Assembly: GCA_012932295.1 (NCBI GenBank)
Contig: JAAONU010000001.1
Span: 50,689,134-50,753,133 of the forward strand
Direction: 5' to 3'
Length of the DNA: 64,000 nt
DNA from: Cyclina sinensis
Lineage: Eukaryota; Mollusca; Bivalvia; Venerida; Veneridae
Positions within the stretch are counted from its first letter, which is position 1; the number at the start of each line of letters is the position of its first letter. This document shows positions 11,774 through 23,071 of this stretch, piece after piece. A program made the translations under genes and the position numbers. Below the pieces are notes generated by a model. It worked only from the letters and a program-made list of their open reading frames with translations, had not been told where the DNA came from and made no database searches.

Positions 11774-12490
11774 CAGGGCTCCTAAAATTTTGAAATCTCA
11801 ATCGGTCCGAGACCTCGACCCACCCCGCCCCCGAGACCAAGAACCAACAAAAAAAAATAGAAACGATTTAAGGGCAAAGAACAATTTGAGTTATGTTAGT
11901 GTTTACGTCGTGAAAATACGTGTTTTTCAAAGCGAAAGTAGAATTAGAGCTAATTTTATAACGTCAAACTAGTCACTGATATTTTAAAGTGTGCTTTGTG
12001 CTGCAGCTAGCCACTACAATTACTATTAAGCCCTTAATGAAATTAAGCAGACGACAGTTATCGCCTATTTCGATGCACACTCCTCGCACCGGTTACGTCA
12101 CGCTTTTCTTTCTGTACTGATCAGGGGAAGTAACCGCTGCGGGGAGTATGATTTCGATGAAATTATATTTCACAGTTTGAGCCGGTCAACTTTAATCGAT
12201 TGGCGGCTGCAAATCAAGCACACTTTTACTTGTTACAAGTTAATTGGCGATAATTGCCGCGGGCAACAGTGACAGCTTTATGGTTTTATGATAGGTGTGA
12301 AGTACCGGATTGGCGATCAATTGAGGTTTTGGTGTGAGATTTTGACTGTTTTTTGAAAAGTTAGACAGATTTGTTGTTTTTTTTTTGAAATTATCTGGAC
12401 CGATTTTTTAAGGATTTTTGGACATCGAAATCGGTCCATAGAGATAAAATTCGGTCAAAACCGACAAATTTTCGGTTTTCGGGAGCCCAG
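11774..12490. mobile_element. hAT-type non-autonomous element (717 bp) with 8-bp target duplication
   Basis: Perfect 8-bp direct repeats ATGCCAAC flank the element at 11,766-11,773 and 12,491-12,498. The ends are CAGGGCTCC and GGAGCCCAG (reverse complement CTGGGCTCC). A CAGGG-type terminus plus an 8-bp duplication is the signature of hAT transposons. No transposase frame is present, so it is a MITE or deletion derivative. Internal 'tcggtcc...cggtcaaaaccgac' words recur in a diverged copy near 26,270-26,437. Confidence 0.85.
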
Positions 12491-12814
12491 ATGCCAACTC
12501 ATAATTACAACATCTTGTATTGATCGAAATATTTTCTAGATAAAAGAAGAGACAATAAAAGACTTTTGAAGATTTGTTTCAACCCTAAAAATGTTTTTCG
12601 CATGTAAAGTCAGGATAAAGACAATACCGGGTGCTAAGTTACTTATCTGTTATATTTGACCAACAAACATTATCGTCGCAATGTTGTTCACATGTATATG
12701 TCTTGTTTTCATGAGCAACAGAGAAACAATGACTGCTATTATAATAAAATTCAGAGTAATATTTCACTGGCGTCACTTTAAAGAACTTTACATTATAGAA
12801 AAAAACTTTTCGAG

Positions 12815-13000
12815 TGGATGTGGTTTAGTGGTAACATGATGGACTGGTAAACCAGGGGTCCCGAGTTTGATCCCCCACTCCTCCACTAACATTACTAATA
12901 GTCTTACCAAGGTCCCATGTATCAGTGCTATACACTGAGCATGCAAACAAACAAATGCAAACCTGTTAAAGGATGGATCAGACGCAAATCTGTTTTCCAA
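12815..13000 (+). repeat. tRNA-derived SINE, plus strand
   Basis: The A-box-like TGGTTTAGTGGTAACATG is at 12,821 and the B-box-like GAGTTTGATCCCC at about 12,863, followed by a body with 'ccaaggtcccatgtatcag' and 'tacactgagcatgc'. The body word recurs in diverged form at about 52,112-52,150. The anticodon arm is imperfect and extra body follows, so it is a SINE and not a tRNA gene. Confidence 0.7.
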
Positions 13001-13640
13001 TTTAATATTCTAGAATGAATTAACACTGTTTGCTAGATTTCCATTTGGACTTTGTTGGAATCTGCCATAGGAAGTAAAGGGAGATATGCGCTTTTCTCAA
13101 GGTTATAATTAAAACTGTCTCAAACTTGTTTGTAATAGTCAGTCAACCTCTACATTTATCTATCTTTAAGAAAACACCACATGGTAATGTACAGATAAAG
13201 TTATATGAAAAGAATCTACAAACTTTCCAAGAGCGTGGTAATCTCTTCTGTTTACTTTCAGTGAGGTTTGGTCACGTTACAAATTAATGCGTAACTTCAT
13301 GTAAACGAACACCTTTCCATTCGAGAGTACAAAATCAACATGTTTATAATCAAAACTGTTTGAATACATTACCAATAATTTGCCGAAGTGTAAAGAATTG
13401 CATAATATTAGGAATCTTTAACCATTTAGTCAGTATTGACTTTTGGCAGTAATAAGTTGAAGTTGACCAGTTGGGAACTATTTTTCTGTTCTCTGAGAAG
13501 GGTGTAAGAATTAATGTGCCAGTCATTTTATACAGACGGACTACTTGCGGATTTGGTAACTGAGAGTGATAGAGGCTGGAATTGCGCTAACATTATCTGT
13601 TTTGTCTGACGACCCAAACAAATAAAATCTGTAGGCCACA
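13001..13640. other. Intron sequence, nothing recognised
   Basis: No exon with matching phase and no clear repeat end. Confidence 0.4.
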
Positions 13641-13659
13641 ATATTCTCATGCTATCCTC

Positions 13660-14130
13660 TGAAAACCGAATTGCTAATGGATGGAAGGACAGACTCCCAG
13701 GACCATAACATAAAAAATCAAGCAGACACAAAACACGGGGCAGATGCAACCTTTGATCTCAAACTTTGACACTGGACGGGGCCAACGAAAACCTAATGTT
13801 CAAACTATTTTTAATACTTATTAACTATTAATCTGAAACCCTTTCAATATGTTCAAAAGATATGAAGCAGACATGATATGAGGGTTGGGTGCTAATTCTG
13901 ATGACATGTCTGACCTTGACAGAAACCACCTAAATCATACTTTCCACCAATCATGTGACTACAGGTTATTATGTCTAAAAGTAATTTCAAAATCATTCAA
14001 GGTTTTCAAGAGATGTAGAAAAGTCACATCTGTTTTAATCTCATATTTAACCTTGACCTTGAAGGGAGACAACCGAATTGATAAGTTTTGCCCAACATGT
14101 TTAGTCGTGACTAAACTTATATTTCTACAA
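13660..14130 (+). repeat. Decayed pearl-like tail and units
   Basis: 'gctaatggatggaaggacagac...ggaccataacata' at about 13,672-13,715 matches the tail of the 27,499 element. Units with 'gtctgaccttgac' and 'ttaaccttgaccttgaaggg' follow at 13,910-14,075. Confidence 0.45.
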
Positions 14131-14134
14131 AGTA

Positions 14135-15049
14135 CCATATATACTTGGCCAAAAGTCGAGTTTTTAATCCCCAGAAAATGGCCTTAAAGTCATTGCTCGA
14201 CGTTTGGACGAGTCAGGTAAAGAAAATGAAAAAAATTATCAAATGTACTTGCCTGTATGACAGTCACTTTTTTTTACACTACACGGAGGTAACCCCGTAG
14301 CGTAATTACATCATTATTATTTAGCAGGCTTCTATTATCAATAAAGAACTTATAAAAGGGACAACCTTTGTTTTGTTTTATTATTCTGCTTGGCAGTATG
14401 ACAAAGATATTTTCACACATCTGTTTGACATGTAATAAACAAACGACCATGTCGCGGTTGTTGCAGAGTGACTTCCCTTGTTTATTGATAAAGTCTGTCC
14501 AGTGTCAGGGCTTTCCGGTTGTATAATCGTATATCATACAGGTCCTTATTGCTATGTAAACATAACAGCATTGTGCTTTATTCAGAAATCAAAGGTGTGA
14601 ACAATTACTGGCATTAATTTTTTTCATAATAACTCGTATAATTTCAGTGTGATAATTCCTGTTTGAAATTAATCATGTGCTTCGGTATTACATTTCTGTG
14701 TTTGTTTTTTTTGTGCATTTTGAACGACCTGCAAGTTAAATAAATTATTAATTAAACGAATAATATTGACAGCAAACAACTGTGTCACTTTCAAATTATC
14801 CCTTCCAAAATGTCTTAAAACATACTGCCTGTACGTCTTATATATATATTATGTATAATGAAACTACCGCACACCACTCTATCGACGTAGTTGCTTCCCT
14901 TTACTGTAGATACGCAATTTGTACGATTGCATAAAATCTAAAAAATCCAACTCAACGTATGAAAGGGTCTAAGTAAAAATCATCAATTATAACCTCAAAA
15001 ACCCCTTCTCGACTAATGGTTGAGTCAACTTTTGGCTGAGTAAATACGG
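14135..15049. mobile_element. TIR DNA element flanked by TA, about 915 bp
   Basis: The left end CCATATATACTTGGCCAAAA and the reverse complement of the right end, CCGTATTTACTCAGCCAAAA, form a terminal inverted repeat of about 28 bp. Each end is bordered by TA (14,133-14,134 and 15,050-15,051). No transposase was found. The terminal words match those of the larger element at 32,137-33,720, suggesting one superfamily. Confidence 0.65.
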
Positions 15050-15513
15050 TATTTTAAAAATCCTTCAAGGTGATCAATAGAAACAAAACTGTAAATGATG
15101 CAACTGACTGAAGACTTAAAATATTTCTGTAATGCATCTTAGACAAAAGTACATCAATCAATATTATGACAAGAGCATGGCTAATGAAGCAATACATACA
15201 TAAATGGTGTACTTTCTACACAAAGATGGTTTATAATGGTTAAAATGCAACTTTTCATCATTTTTCTGATGAATTTATATTGTGTAATATTGGTTGCACA
15301 TAAATATTTCATAGCTCAGGGGAGGTAACTTCGCATGCATGTCCCTCTTTACCTTGGAAAAAGACTGCTCCAAACACTCTTTACTTTTGGAGACATGAGT
15401 ATAAATTTTCATTTCAATAACATGGAACTCTAGAAGTTTACTGAACAATGTCATATATGCATTTATCATACTATTTGTAGTACTATATGGACATTTTATA
15501 CCTTACGGCAGAT

Positions 15514-16000
15514 TAGCCTAATTTATTAGGCTTAAAGTGTTAAACCCATATACTGATCTGATATTTTTTAGTTGTTCAACCTTTAAGCCTAATTTTAAAC
15601 TGCATATAACCGAGTGGACATCATTCGGCAGGGTTTTTACCCTCTCCTAGTTATCTATTAACCTAGAACACCGAGTATTCCTATAGCCAAATTTTGAATA
15701 AAATGGTGGATTAATCAGGTACGAAATAAGTGTTTCAGTTCTATAGTACTTACGTATTTGTGTGTTTTCTTGGATTGCAGGATCAGGTATGAATTTAGTA
15801 ATCATATCTTATCATATTTTTATCATTTTTGCCTTAAACTCTATGAACTGTTGGACAAATGAGCCATAAAAAGTGCCCAATCGCCTACGATTGGGCGAGT
15901 CCGCTTAACCAGATGCAGATCAAAGTGAGACATAGAAGTTGAACAACTATAAAATATCAGCCTATAAAATGGGTTCACCTTCGGAGGCAAAACAGTGAGA
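15514..16000. repeat. Direct repeat copy 1 (487 bp) with internal inverted repeats
   Basis: It is nearly identical to 16,472-16,952. Near its ends it carries the inverted pair GATATTTTTTAGTTGTTCAAC and GTTGAACAACTATAAAATATC, and inside it a hairpin CCCAATCG-CCTA-CGATTGGG. The inverted ends suggest a non-autonomous TIR element; shared flanks outside them suggest the pair arose by duplication. Confidence 0.75.
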
Positions 16001-16471
16001 CTAACATCAGATAACTCCAGAATACATTAACTGACTTGTAAAAAATGCTATAAACACTTACTCTTGATGTTGCTGATGTGCAGAAAATAAACTTTTATTT
16101 CAATTAGATGAAAATGTAGGAGAATTATCCTAAAAGAAACATCTAGTAGGTAAATCAAAGGCAGGTCACCCCAGAATGTAAACAATGTTCGCTTGTATTG
16201 ACAAGTGGAAAAGGTAGGAGGACGAGTACAACTTTCTGATCGCCCATCCTGCAGAGCAAGTGCAAAAACCGCAAGAAATATACCGATGGATGTGTTTATT
16301 ATAACGTCACAGTTTACCGACAGTAAATTCTCCATGTAATACGCTGTCAAAAGAAACCAGAAGGGTGAGTAAGGGGGAGCACTGGGCCTTTTTAAATTCA
16401 GTAAACCGCACAGTACCGTTGATCTTTTTTCTCCTAGATCTCCTGGACAGGTGATTGTGATGCAGGATGAG

Positions 16472-16952
16472 TAGTCTAATTTATTAGGCTTAAAGTGTTA
16501 AATTCATATATTGATCTGATATTTTTTAGTTGTTCAACCTTTAAGCCTAATTTCAAACTGCATATAATCAAGCGGACATCGTTCGGCAGGGTTTTACTCT
16601 CTCCTAGTTATCTTTTAACCTAGAACACCGAGTATTCCGATAGCCAAATTTTGAATAAAAAGGTGGATTAATCAGGTACGAAATAAGTGTTTCAGTTCTA
16701 TACTTATGTATTTGTGTGTTTTCTTGGATTGCAGGATCAGGTATGAATTTAGCTATCATATCTTATCATATTTTTATCATTTTTGCCTTAAACTCTATAC
16801 TGTTGGACAAACGAGCCATAAAAAGTGCCCAATTGCCTACGATTGGGCGAGTCCGCTTAACCAGATGCAGATCAAAGTGAGACGTAGAAGTTGAACAACT
16901 ATAAAATATCAGCCTATAAAATGGGTTCACCTTCAGAGGCGAAATAGTGAGA
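16472..16952. repeat. Direct repeat copy 2 (481 bp)
   Basis: Second copy of 15,514-16,000, with scattered substitutions and small indels and one mismatch in the internal hairpin (CCCAATTG). A 471-bp spacer lies between the copies; it holds a 100-codon minus-strand frame without recognisable motif that is not supported as a gene. Confidence 0.75.
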
Positions 16953-16975
16953 ATACATGACGAGTAGAAATTTTG

Positions 16976-17005
16976 GTCACTCGTCCTTGAGGACGAGTGG
17001 TCACT
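16976..17005. other. Short perfect hairpin
   Basis: CACTCGTCCT and AGGACGAGTG form a 10-bp stem around TG, extended by GGT...GGTCAC. It lies just beside the end of the second 480-bp repeat and before the LINE 3' end. Confidence 0.6.
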
Positions 17006-17395
17006 GAACAAAAAATTTGTTCTCTGTTGATATGTATAAAAGACTTGTGAATAAAAAATCATTGCCTACCGCCTTCTGTTTGATTTAGAATAGAACAGAA
17101 CAGATCTTTTATTCTCTCAATACATGTTTAACATGCACATATGAGGAATTTACAATAGTATTTGTTATACTTCGAGGCTTCATCAAATACTTAATATACG
17201 ATTACCATTGTCTTACAAAAAAAAAAGAAAAAAAAGACAAAGACAATCCATACGAGGCTACATTATATAATAAATTCATAGAGGCTACAATAGACATTAC
17301 TTCTTATATAGACTAGATATACCTGTATTGCATATTTTAGTCAAAAACATGAGCTCCTCTTAGACTAAACACTGTATGTTTGTTTGTTTCTTTAT

Positions 17396-17452
17396 AGATA
17401 TAAATATATGTATATACATATATACATACATGCATACATATAATATATGTAT
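17396..17452. repeat. (ATATAC)-like simple repeat in the LINE 3' UTR
   Basis: Alternating TATA/TACA words ('tatatgtatatacatatataca') in the LINE 3' region. Confidence 0.7.
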
Positions 17453-17548
17453 TATAAATTACAAAAGAAAAAATACCCTTATTGTAAAATAACATAATTA
17501 TATTCCGTTTTCAATATAATTTTAACAAATGTACATAGTTTTTGGATT

Positions 17549-18530
17549 TCACTTATTTGAAGAACACATGAGTTTTTCTAATTTGAACATATTTGGGCAA
17601 GAGTAGTAGTAACGTTTCAGATATATTCTTCTTTCTATGTCAAATTGTTTGCAATCAAAAAGGTAATGAAACTCATCGCCAATATTATTTTGACAAGTAC
17701 ATGTATTGCAAAATATTTGGTTAATAGGAATCCTTGACCAGTTTCCTGTTTCTATTGGTAAAAGGTGATTTCAAGTTCGAAATTTGATGAAATAATACAA
17801 AAGAGAAGCATTTATATTATACAAATAGGATTCAGTACCAAATGACTTTTTAAATACCCTATAAAATGTACTGTTTGATGAATTTTCAACTTTTGAATAC
17901 CAATCATTAAGAAAAAGATCTTTTATTTTTTGTTTTACAAGTTTAAAGTTGTAACCTTTAATATCAGGGAAACTATTATCATACCATATGTTTATTAGTC
18001 CGCATTTAATTAAAATAGATTTACGTGGTGTAACCAAGGGAATTTTTTCTTGAACATAACTTCATTTTCGCCTTCAGAAGCGTACAATATGTGTCTTTAT
18101 AAAAGCAATGATAATTTGTTGGGGGCTGTAACCAGTAGTGACCAGAACGATATGATTCTTTCTTCAATATATACTGATAAAGGTAAACATCCTGTTTCTC
18201 CATATACAATGTAGTTAGGTGTAGAACGTTTTAGCTTTAAAACATATTTCAAAAATTTCAACTGTACTCGTTCTATTAAGTCTAGGCTTCCAAACCCCAA
18301 ATTTCTACTCCGTATAATAAAATCGGTATTACTGTCTTTTTAAAAAGGTCAATTTGAAGGTCTACTGGGAGACTGAGGCAATCTGAATTTTTAATAAGGC
18401 TATACATTGCCTTAGTAGCTTGATTTGCAATGTGTTTTTTAAAATTAAAAAAAGAACCACTTTTACTAAAGAAAATTCCTAAATAAATGTATTCATTTAC
18501 TATATCTTCATTTTTGTATTTAAATTTATA
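17549..18530 (-). pseudogene. LINE RT C-terminal region and C-terminal Cys motif
   Basis: Contains EYIYLGIFFSKSGSF, the LFKKTVIPILLYGVEIWG motif typical of LINE RT ends, then ERVQLKFLKYVLKL. It ends with a Cys-rich motif (CNTCTCQ...DEFHYLFDC) common to Jockey/CR1-type proteins, and TGA at 17,549. At least two frameshifts and one in-frame stop interrupt it. It continues without loss of a base into 23,077 once the Gypsy insertion and one target copy are discounted. Confidence 0.85.
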
Positions 18531-18535
18531 GTTAG
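18531..18535. repeat. Target-site duplication GTTAG, left
   Basis: The five bases immediately before the left LTR are identical to the five after the right LTR at 23,072-23,076. Confidence 0.9.
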
Positions 18536-18701
18536 TGTAGTAGCGCACCAGTGGTCAGTGAGGTCTGATAAACCCCGCCTACTCATTATGAATTCACACT
18601 GTTGTTTGATGAAGTTAGTTTACATTCGGTATTCAGAGAGACATCCCTTTATGGGTCTGTGACAATACAAATATTAGTTATATCGGTAAACTCAAACATT
18701 A
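18536..18701 (+). repeat. Gypsy 5' LTR, 166 bp, internally deleted
   Basis: Starts TGTAGTAGCGCACC and ends AAACATTA. Compared with the 3' LTR it lacks 63 bp after CAGAGAGACAT; the break lies between two CAT words. Over the shared bases I count three differences. The missing block holds both AATAAA-like words of the 3' LTR. Confidence 0.88.
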
Positions 18702-18780
18702 CATTGGCGACGAGGATTAAAACTATCAGAGTGCATGGACTAAAATCTGTTTTCTGGACTTAAATATTGTGTGAATAATC

Positions 18781-19460
18781 ATGGCTGGAATACCGTCGTT
18801 TCCAAAATTTGATGTGCACGGGGAAGAAAGTTCGTTAGGCACATGATGGACAAAATATGTCGCAAAACTAGAGAACTTATTTGTCGCTATGAACATCGAC
18901 TCAAAGAAAAGAAAGAAAGCACTGTTGTTACACTATGCAGGTGATGAAGTCTGAAATATATGAAACTTTGGATTTAAACTCTGATGAATCAAATTACGAT
19001 CAAGTGAAGCAAGAACTATCCAATTATTTCCATCCAAAGAAGAACAAAGAGTTTGAGCGCTACGAATTTCAAACATGCAGCAACATCGAGAGGAATCTAT
19101 AGACCAATATGCAACGCAGCTCAGACAAAAAGAAGAAAACTGTGAATTTAGAGACAAAGACGGTGAAATCAAAAGTCAAATAATACAAGGATGTGTTTCA
19201 AAAAAGTTGCGAATCAAGTGTCTGGAGGAAGAGAAGTCTTTGACTGATATCTTAACAATGGCTCGCACAATGGAAATTGCGCAAAAACAATCTGATGCGA
19301 TGGACAAAAGTTCAGCTAACGACTTGTCGGTTAATAAATTGAAACATAAGCCGTCGCAAAACACATTGAATTTTCCAAATCAGAACAAATCTTCCCGTCC
19401 ATGACCGGCTCATCAAAAAGCAAGAAATCAAACATGCAGAAATTGTGGAAGTGATTATCC
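18781..19460 (+). pseudogene. Gypsy gag remnant
   Basis: It opens ATG-GCT with MAGIPSFPKFDVHGEES and meets a stop after about 20 codons. Later parts read in other frames: KYVAKLENLFVAMNIDSKKRKK, NYDQVKQELSNYFHPKKN, and an open piece at 19,075-19,404 with EESIDQYATQLRQKEENCEF. The end carries only the first half of a CCHC zinc knuckle (CRNCGSDYP) before the frame is lost. This is typical retroelement capsid/nucleocapsid, inactive. Confidence 0.82.
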
Positions 19461-19461
19461 T

Positions 19462-20234
19462 TAGGAATCATACCAACCATCAAGTCCGTCAAAGACAATG
19501 ACTACTCTGATCTTTGTGAACAATACAAAGAAGTATTTACCGGTTTAGGAAAACTTAAAGGTAGACAAATCAAATTCCATATTGACGAATCGGTAGTACC
19601 TGTAGCACAAGCGCCAAGACGCATACCGTTTCACATCCGCGAAAAAGTCGAAAGAGAACTCGAAAAACTTGAGTCTATGGACGTGATAGAGAAAGTTGAA
19701 GGTCCGACACCATGGGTCTCGAACTTGGTTGTAGCACCAAACCCAAAGCTCCAGACGAAATCCGTATATGTGTTGACATGCGCAAAGCAAACCAAGCCAT
19801 CCGACGAGAAAGACATGTCACGACATCATACATAATGTAAGTGGATCCAAAGTGTTTTCAAAAGTAGACTTATACAAGGGATTTCATCAAATCGAGATAT
19901 CAGAAGACTCCCGGAACATGACTACCTTCGCTACCCATGTAGGATTAAGACGCTACAAAAGACTAAATTTTGGTGTTTCTGTCGCTCCGGAGATCTTCCA
20001 GAACGAAATTCGACAAGTTATCCAGGGACTTAACGGGGTTCTCAATATCAGTGATGATATCTTAATACATGGTCGAACGCGCAAAGAACACAATGAAAAT
20101 CTCAAAGCATTGATGGAAAGACTTCAGCAAAACAATCTTACCCTGAATAAGCAAAAGTGTGTGTTCAATCAAACAAAGATCACATATTTTGGATATGTGT
20201 TTTCAGACAAAGGTATGTCACCTGACCCGGCGTA
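19462..20234 (+). pseudogene. Gypsy reverse transcriptase
   Basis: Begins in the RT N-terminus (QAPRRIPFHIREKVERELEKL), loses frame near 19,740 and reopens at 19,852 with FSKVDLYKGFHQIEI, the KVDLxxGFHQ motif. The catalytic box reads NISDDILI, the ISDD variant of YxDD. It ends at a TAA (20,233) inside the connection segment; the following frame resumes in register, so the stop is a point change. The protease expected upstream is missing. Confidence 0.88.
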
Positions 20235-20235
20235 A

Positions 20236-21033
20236 GTGCAAGCAATTCAGCGCATTGACAGGCCCAAAAACCAGTCAGAAGTTCACTCATTTTTGGAAAT
20301 GACAGGCTATCTTTCTAAATTCATCGATCAATATTCAACAATCACAGCACCACTGCGTGAATTAATGAAACAAAACACTGCATTCACATGGACTGAAAAA
20401 CAAGAAAACGCTTTCAACAAGTTGAAACAAACGCTCAGCACTGACAAGGTCATGACTTACTTCGACCCTAAGAAAAATACAGAACTCTGGGTAGACGCAA
20501 GCCCAGTCGGTGTATCTGGGATATTGATACAAGAAAATAAGGTGGTCGCTTATGGAAGTCGTTCTCTCAGCGAAGTTGAAAAACAATATAGTCAGACTGA
20601 AAGGGAGGCACTAGCATGTGTTTGGGGATGTCAACATTTTCATTTATACCTGTTCGGCAAGGAATTTAAGCTGATTACTGATCATCGACCTTTAGAATCA
20701 ATTTTCAATAATGTGAAACAAATACACTCAGCACACATTGAACGATGGCGCATGAAATTAGTAACATACAATTTCACGGCAAAGTATTGCCCCGGAAACC
20801 AAATGATATCAGATTATCTCAGCAGGCACCCTTATGATCAGCACCATTCTCACAGTATCGCTGAAGATTATGTAAAATTTATAGCCCAGCACGTAGCTAG
20901 CGTAGCTAAATCACTACGGTTATCTGATGTAGCCAAAGTTACTGATTTGGATTGCATAATCAAATGCGTGATTAACGCATTAGAAATTAGAAATGAATTC
21001 GTGGACAAAACAAAAGTGTTACCAAGTCAATGA
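20236..21033 (+). pseudogene. Gypsy RT connection and RNase H
   Basis: An open frame of 265 codons: thumb/connection (EVHSFLEMTGYLSKFI), then the RNase H core with Asp in WVDASPVG, Glu in QTEREALA and Asp in ITDHRPLE, then ERWRMKLVTYNF and YLSRHP. These are the usual Ty3/Gypsy RNase H landmarks. It ends in TGA at 21,031, before integrase. Confidence 0.9.
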
Positions 21034-21066
21034 ATACACGAACAATAAGCAATTGAACTGTCAGTA

Positions 21067-22140
21067 TTGCACACTGACAACGGAACTGTCCTTTTACGCG
21101 GTACAAAATTATGTATTCCAGAAAAACTGCAAAAACATGTTGTAGACCTAGCGCACGAAGGTCATCAAGGGACGGTTAAATGCAAAGCATTTTTGCGAGA
21201 AACTAGTTGGTTTCCTTATATGGACCGTATGATCGCCGAAACGATAAGAAACTGCATCGTATGCCAGGCTGTTTCTACAAAAATATCACCGGATCCAATT
21301 AAAATTAGTCCCCTGCCAAACGCAATCTGGAGTGAAATTTCAGTTGATTTTTGTGGACCTTTTCCATCCAGAGAATATTACATGGTCATCATCGATGATT
21401 ATAGCCGCTATCCTGTTGTTGAAAGACTTACATCTTTGAAGGCCGAATCGGTCATTTCAAAGTTAGAATCTGTATTTTCAATATTTGGATTGGTTTCTGT
21501 CGTACGAACAGACAACGGACTGCCATTCAATAGTAATGTATTCAGACAATTTGCAGAGTATGCAGGATTTAAACACCGTAAGACTACTCCCCTGCATCCA
21601 ATGGGAAATTCAGTAGTCGAAAGATTTATGCAACCCCTACAGAAATCTATTAAAACAGCCGTCGCTTCGGGAAAAAATTACAAAAACGAACTGAATCAAT
21701 TTCTACTTAATTACCGCAACACCCCTCACCCGGCAACAAATTTAGCTCCCGCAGAAATCATGTTTGGAAGAAAGCTCTTGACAAAATTACCAAAGTTCTC
21801 TGTGAATGTGAAAGACACATACATTCGGTCAAGAGACAAACAACAAAAACTTAAGAACAAGCATTACGCAGACAATAAACGAAACGCTAAACCTTGTGAA
21901 ATTCAACCTGGTAATCGTGTTCTCGTTAAAAGGACGAATACGAACAAGTTAGCTTCATGCTTCGACCCGGTTCCAGCAACTGTTGTCAGACGGAAAGGAT
22001 CAATGATCACAGCCGAGCACAAAGGAAAGTTGATCACCCGAGACGCCTCGTACTTCAAGCTCTTCTTCGGCAACGACAAACATGACTCGCAAACACCACC
22101 ACGCCGGCGGAGTAATCACGAACTACAGCGTCCATCTTGA
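21067..22140 (+). pseudogene. Gypsy integrase (frame intact, separated from RT by stop)
   Basis: A 357-codon open frame. The zinc-binding HHCC domain is seen in LAHEGHQGT...CIVCQ. The catalytic triad is in SVDFCGPF (Asp), VVRTDNGLPF (Asp) and NSVVERFMQ (Glu). A C-terminal SH3-like part (QPGNRVLVKR, ITRDASYFKLF) follows. The domain itself looks complete, but the polyprotein frame is broken upstream, so no normal Gag-Pol could be made. Confidence 0.9.
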
Positions 22141-22842
22141 CACCGGCAATGACCTGCAAGGCTGAACGATTATGTGTAAAAAAAATATATATATATATTA
22201 TTCGCAAATCATTTGGATTTAACAAAGTGCTTCAGTGAGTGTTTCCAACAGGTCATAATAACACCTGTTTTAAAAAGATGTGCTAAATTAATCAATTACA
22301 ATTTTTCTTTCTAGTGTTAGAGATATTCTACAAAGTGGGAAAATTTAAAACTCATAAAAAAACAGCGGCAGATTTTCATTAGTACACACACCTGTTTTCA
22401 ATAGCTGATAGAAAGTTTGACCAGAAAAAACATTAAATTTCTCACGAATCCATAAACATTAATCTCTTGTCGTTAATATTTCTTTAATCTCAGGATACCT
22501 TCTAGCGAAAGAGACATAAAATAACATTAGTGACATTAGTGCTCATTACAGGCAGGACTTTATCAAATTAATGCTCACACTTGTTTTGGTTTCAGTTAAG
22601 TGTTTGTTCATTTATTTTGACATGTGATTTTTAATTTCAGGCAGGAGGAGAAAGGCAAATAAAACCATTCATCGGTCACTTGAGATGATAAATGAAACTT
22701 GTTAAATAAATAATATGTGCTTCTAGATTTGAAAAAAATGACCTCAGTTCCAGATGTTACTTGTCCAAACATTTTTATTATGAATAATGAGTTTTGCTAT
22801 TTTATCAATATGATGCATTTTCAGTCTAAACAAAAGAAGGAA

Positions 22843-23071
22843 TGTAGTAGCGCACCAGTGGTCAGTGAGGTCTGATAAGTCCCGCCTACTCATTATGAAT
22901 TCACACTGTTGTTTGATGAAGTTAGTTTACATTCGGTATTCAGAGAGACATGTTGTTATAGTGTAGAAATAAAAGTATTGAAACAATCCTTCGGGTCTGT
23001 CTTAATAAAACCATCCCTTTATGGGTCTGTGACAATACAAATATTAGTTATATCGGTAAACCCAAACATTA
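22843..23071 (+). repeat. Gypsy 3' LTR, 229 bp
   Basis: Full-length LTR with TGTAGTAGCGC at the start, AATAAA-like words (GAAATAAAAG, TTAATAAAAC) in the block missing from the 5' LTR, and the end AAACATTA. Preceded by a purine tract. Confidence 0.9.

Larger units (their letters stand above)
18536..23071 (+). mobile_element. Ty3/Gypsy LTR retrotransposon, defective, inserted in the LINE
   Basis: The order is LTR, primer-binding site beginning TGGCGACGAGG at 18,705, gag, RT, RNase H, integrase, about 700 bp of non-coding sequence, a purine tract (AAACAAAAGAAGGAA, 22,828-22,842) and LTR. Target duplication GTTAG is on both sides. Gag has stops and frameshifts, the second half of the zinc-knuckle region and the protease appear deleted near 19,460, and pol has stops at about 20,233 and 21,031. 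Domain order RT-RH-IN places it in Ty3/Gypsy (Metaviridae); the ISDD active-site form is common in Mag-like groups. Confidence 0.92.

Noticed and set aside
12821..12890. Possible tRNA gene
   Set aside because: A and B boxes are present but the anticodon arm is poor and a non-tRNA body follows; SINE head.
13885..14187. 100-codon plus frame
   Set aside because: Runs across decayed 'accttgacctt' units and into a TIR; a repeat shadow.
16048..16350. 100-codon minus frame between the two 480-bp repeats
   Set aside because: Hydrophobic, no recognisable motif, no splice support; may be chance.
15514..16952. Interpretation of the 480-bp pair as LTRs
   Set aside because: No primer-binding site, purine tract or 4-6 bp target duplication was found, and each copy has its own inverted ends; kept only as an open alternative.
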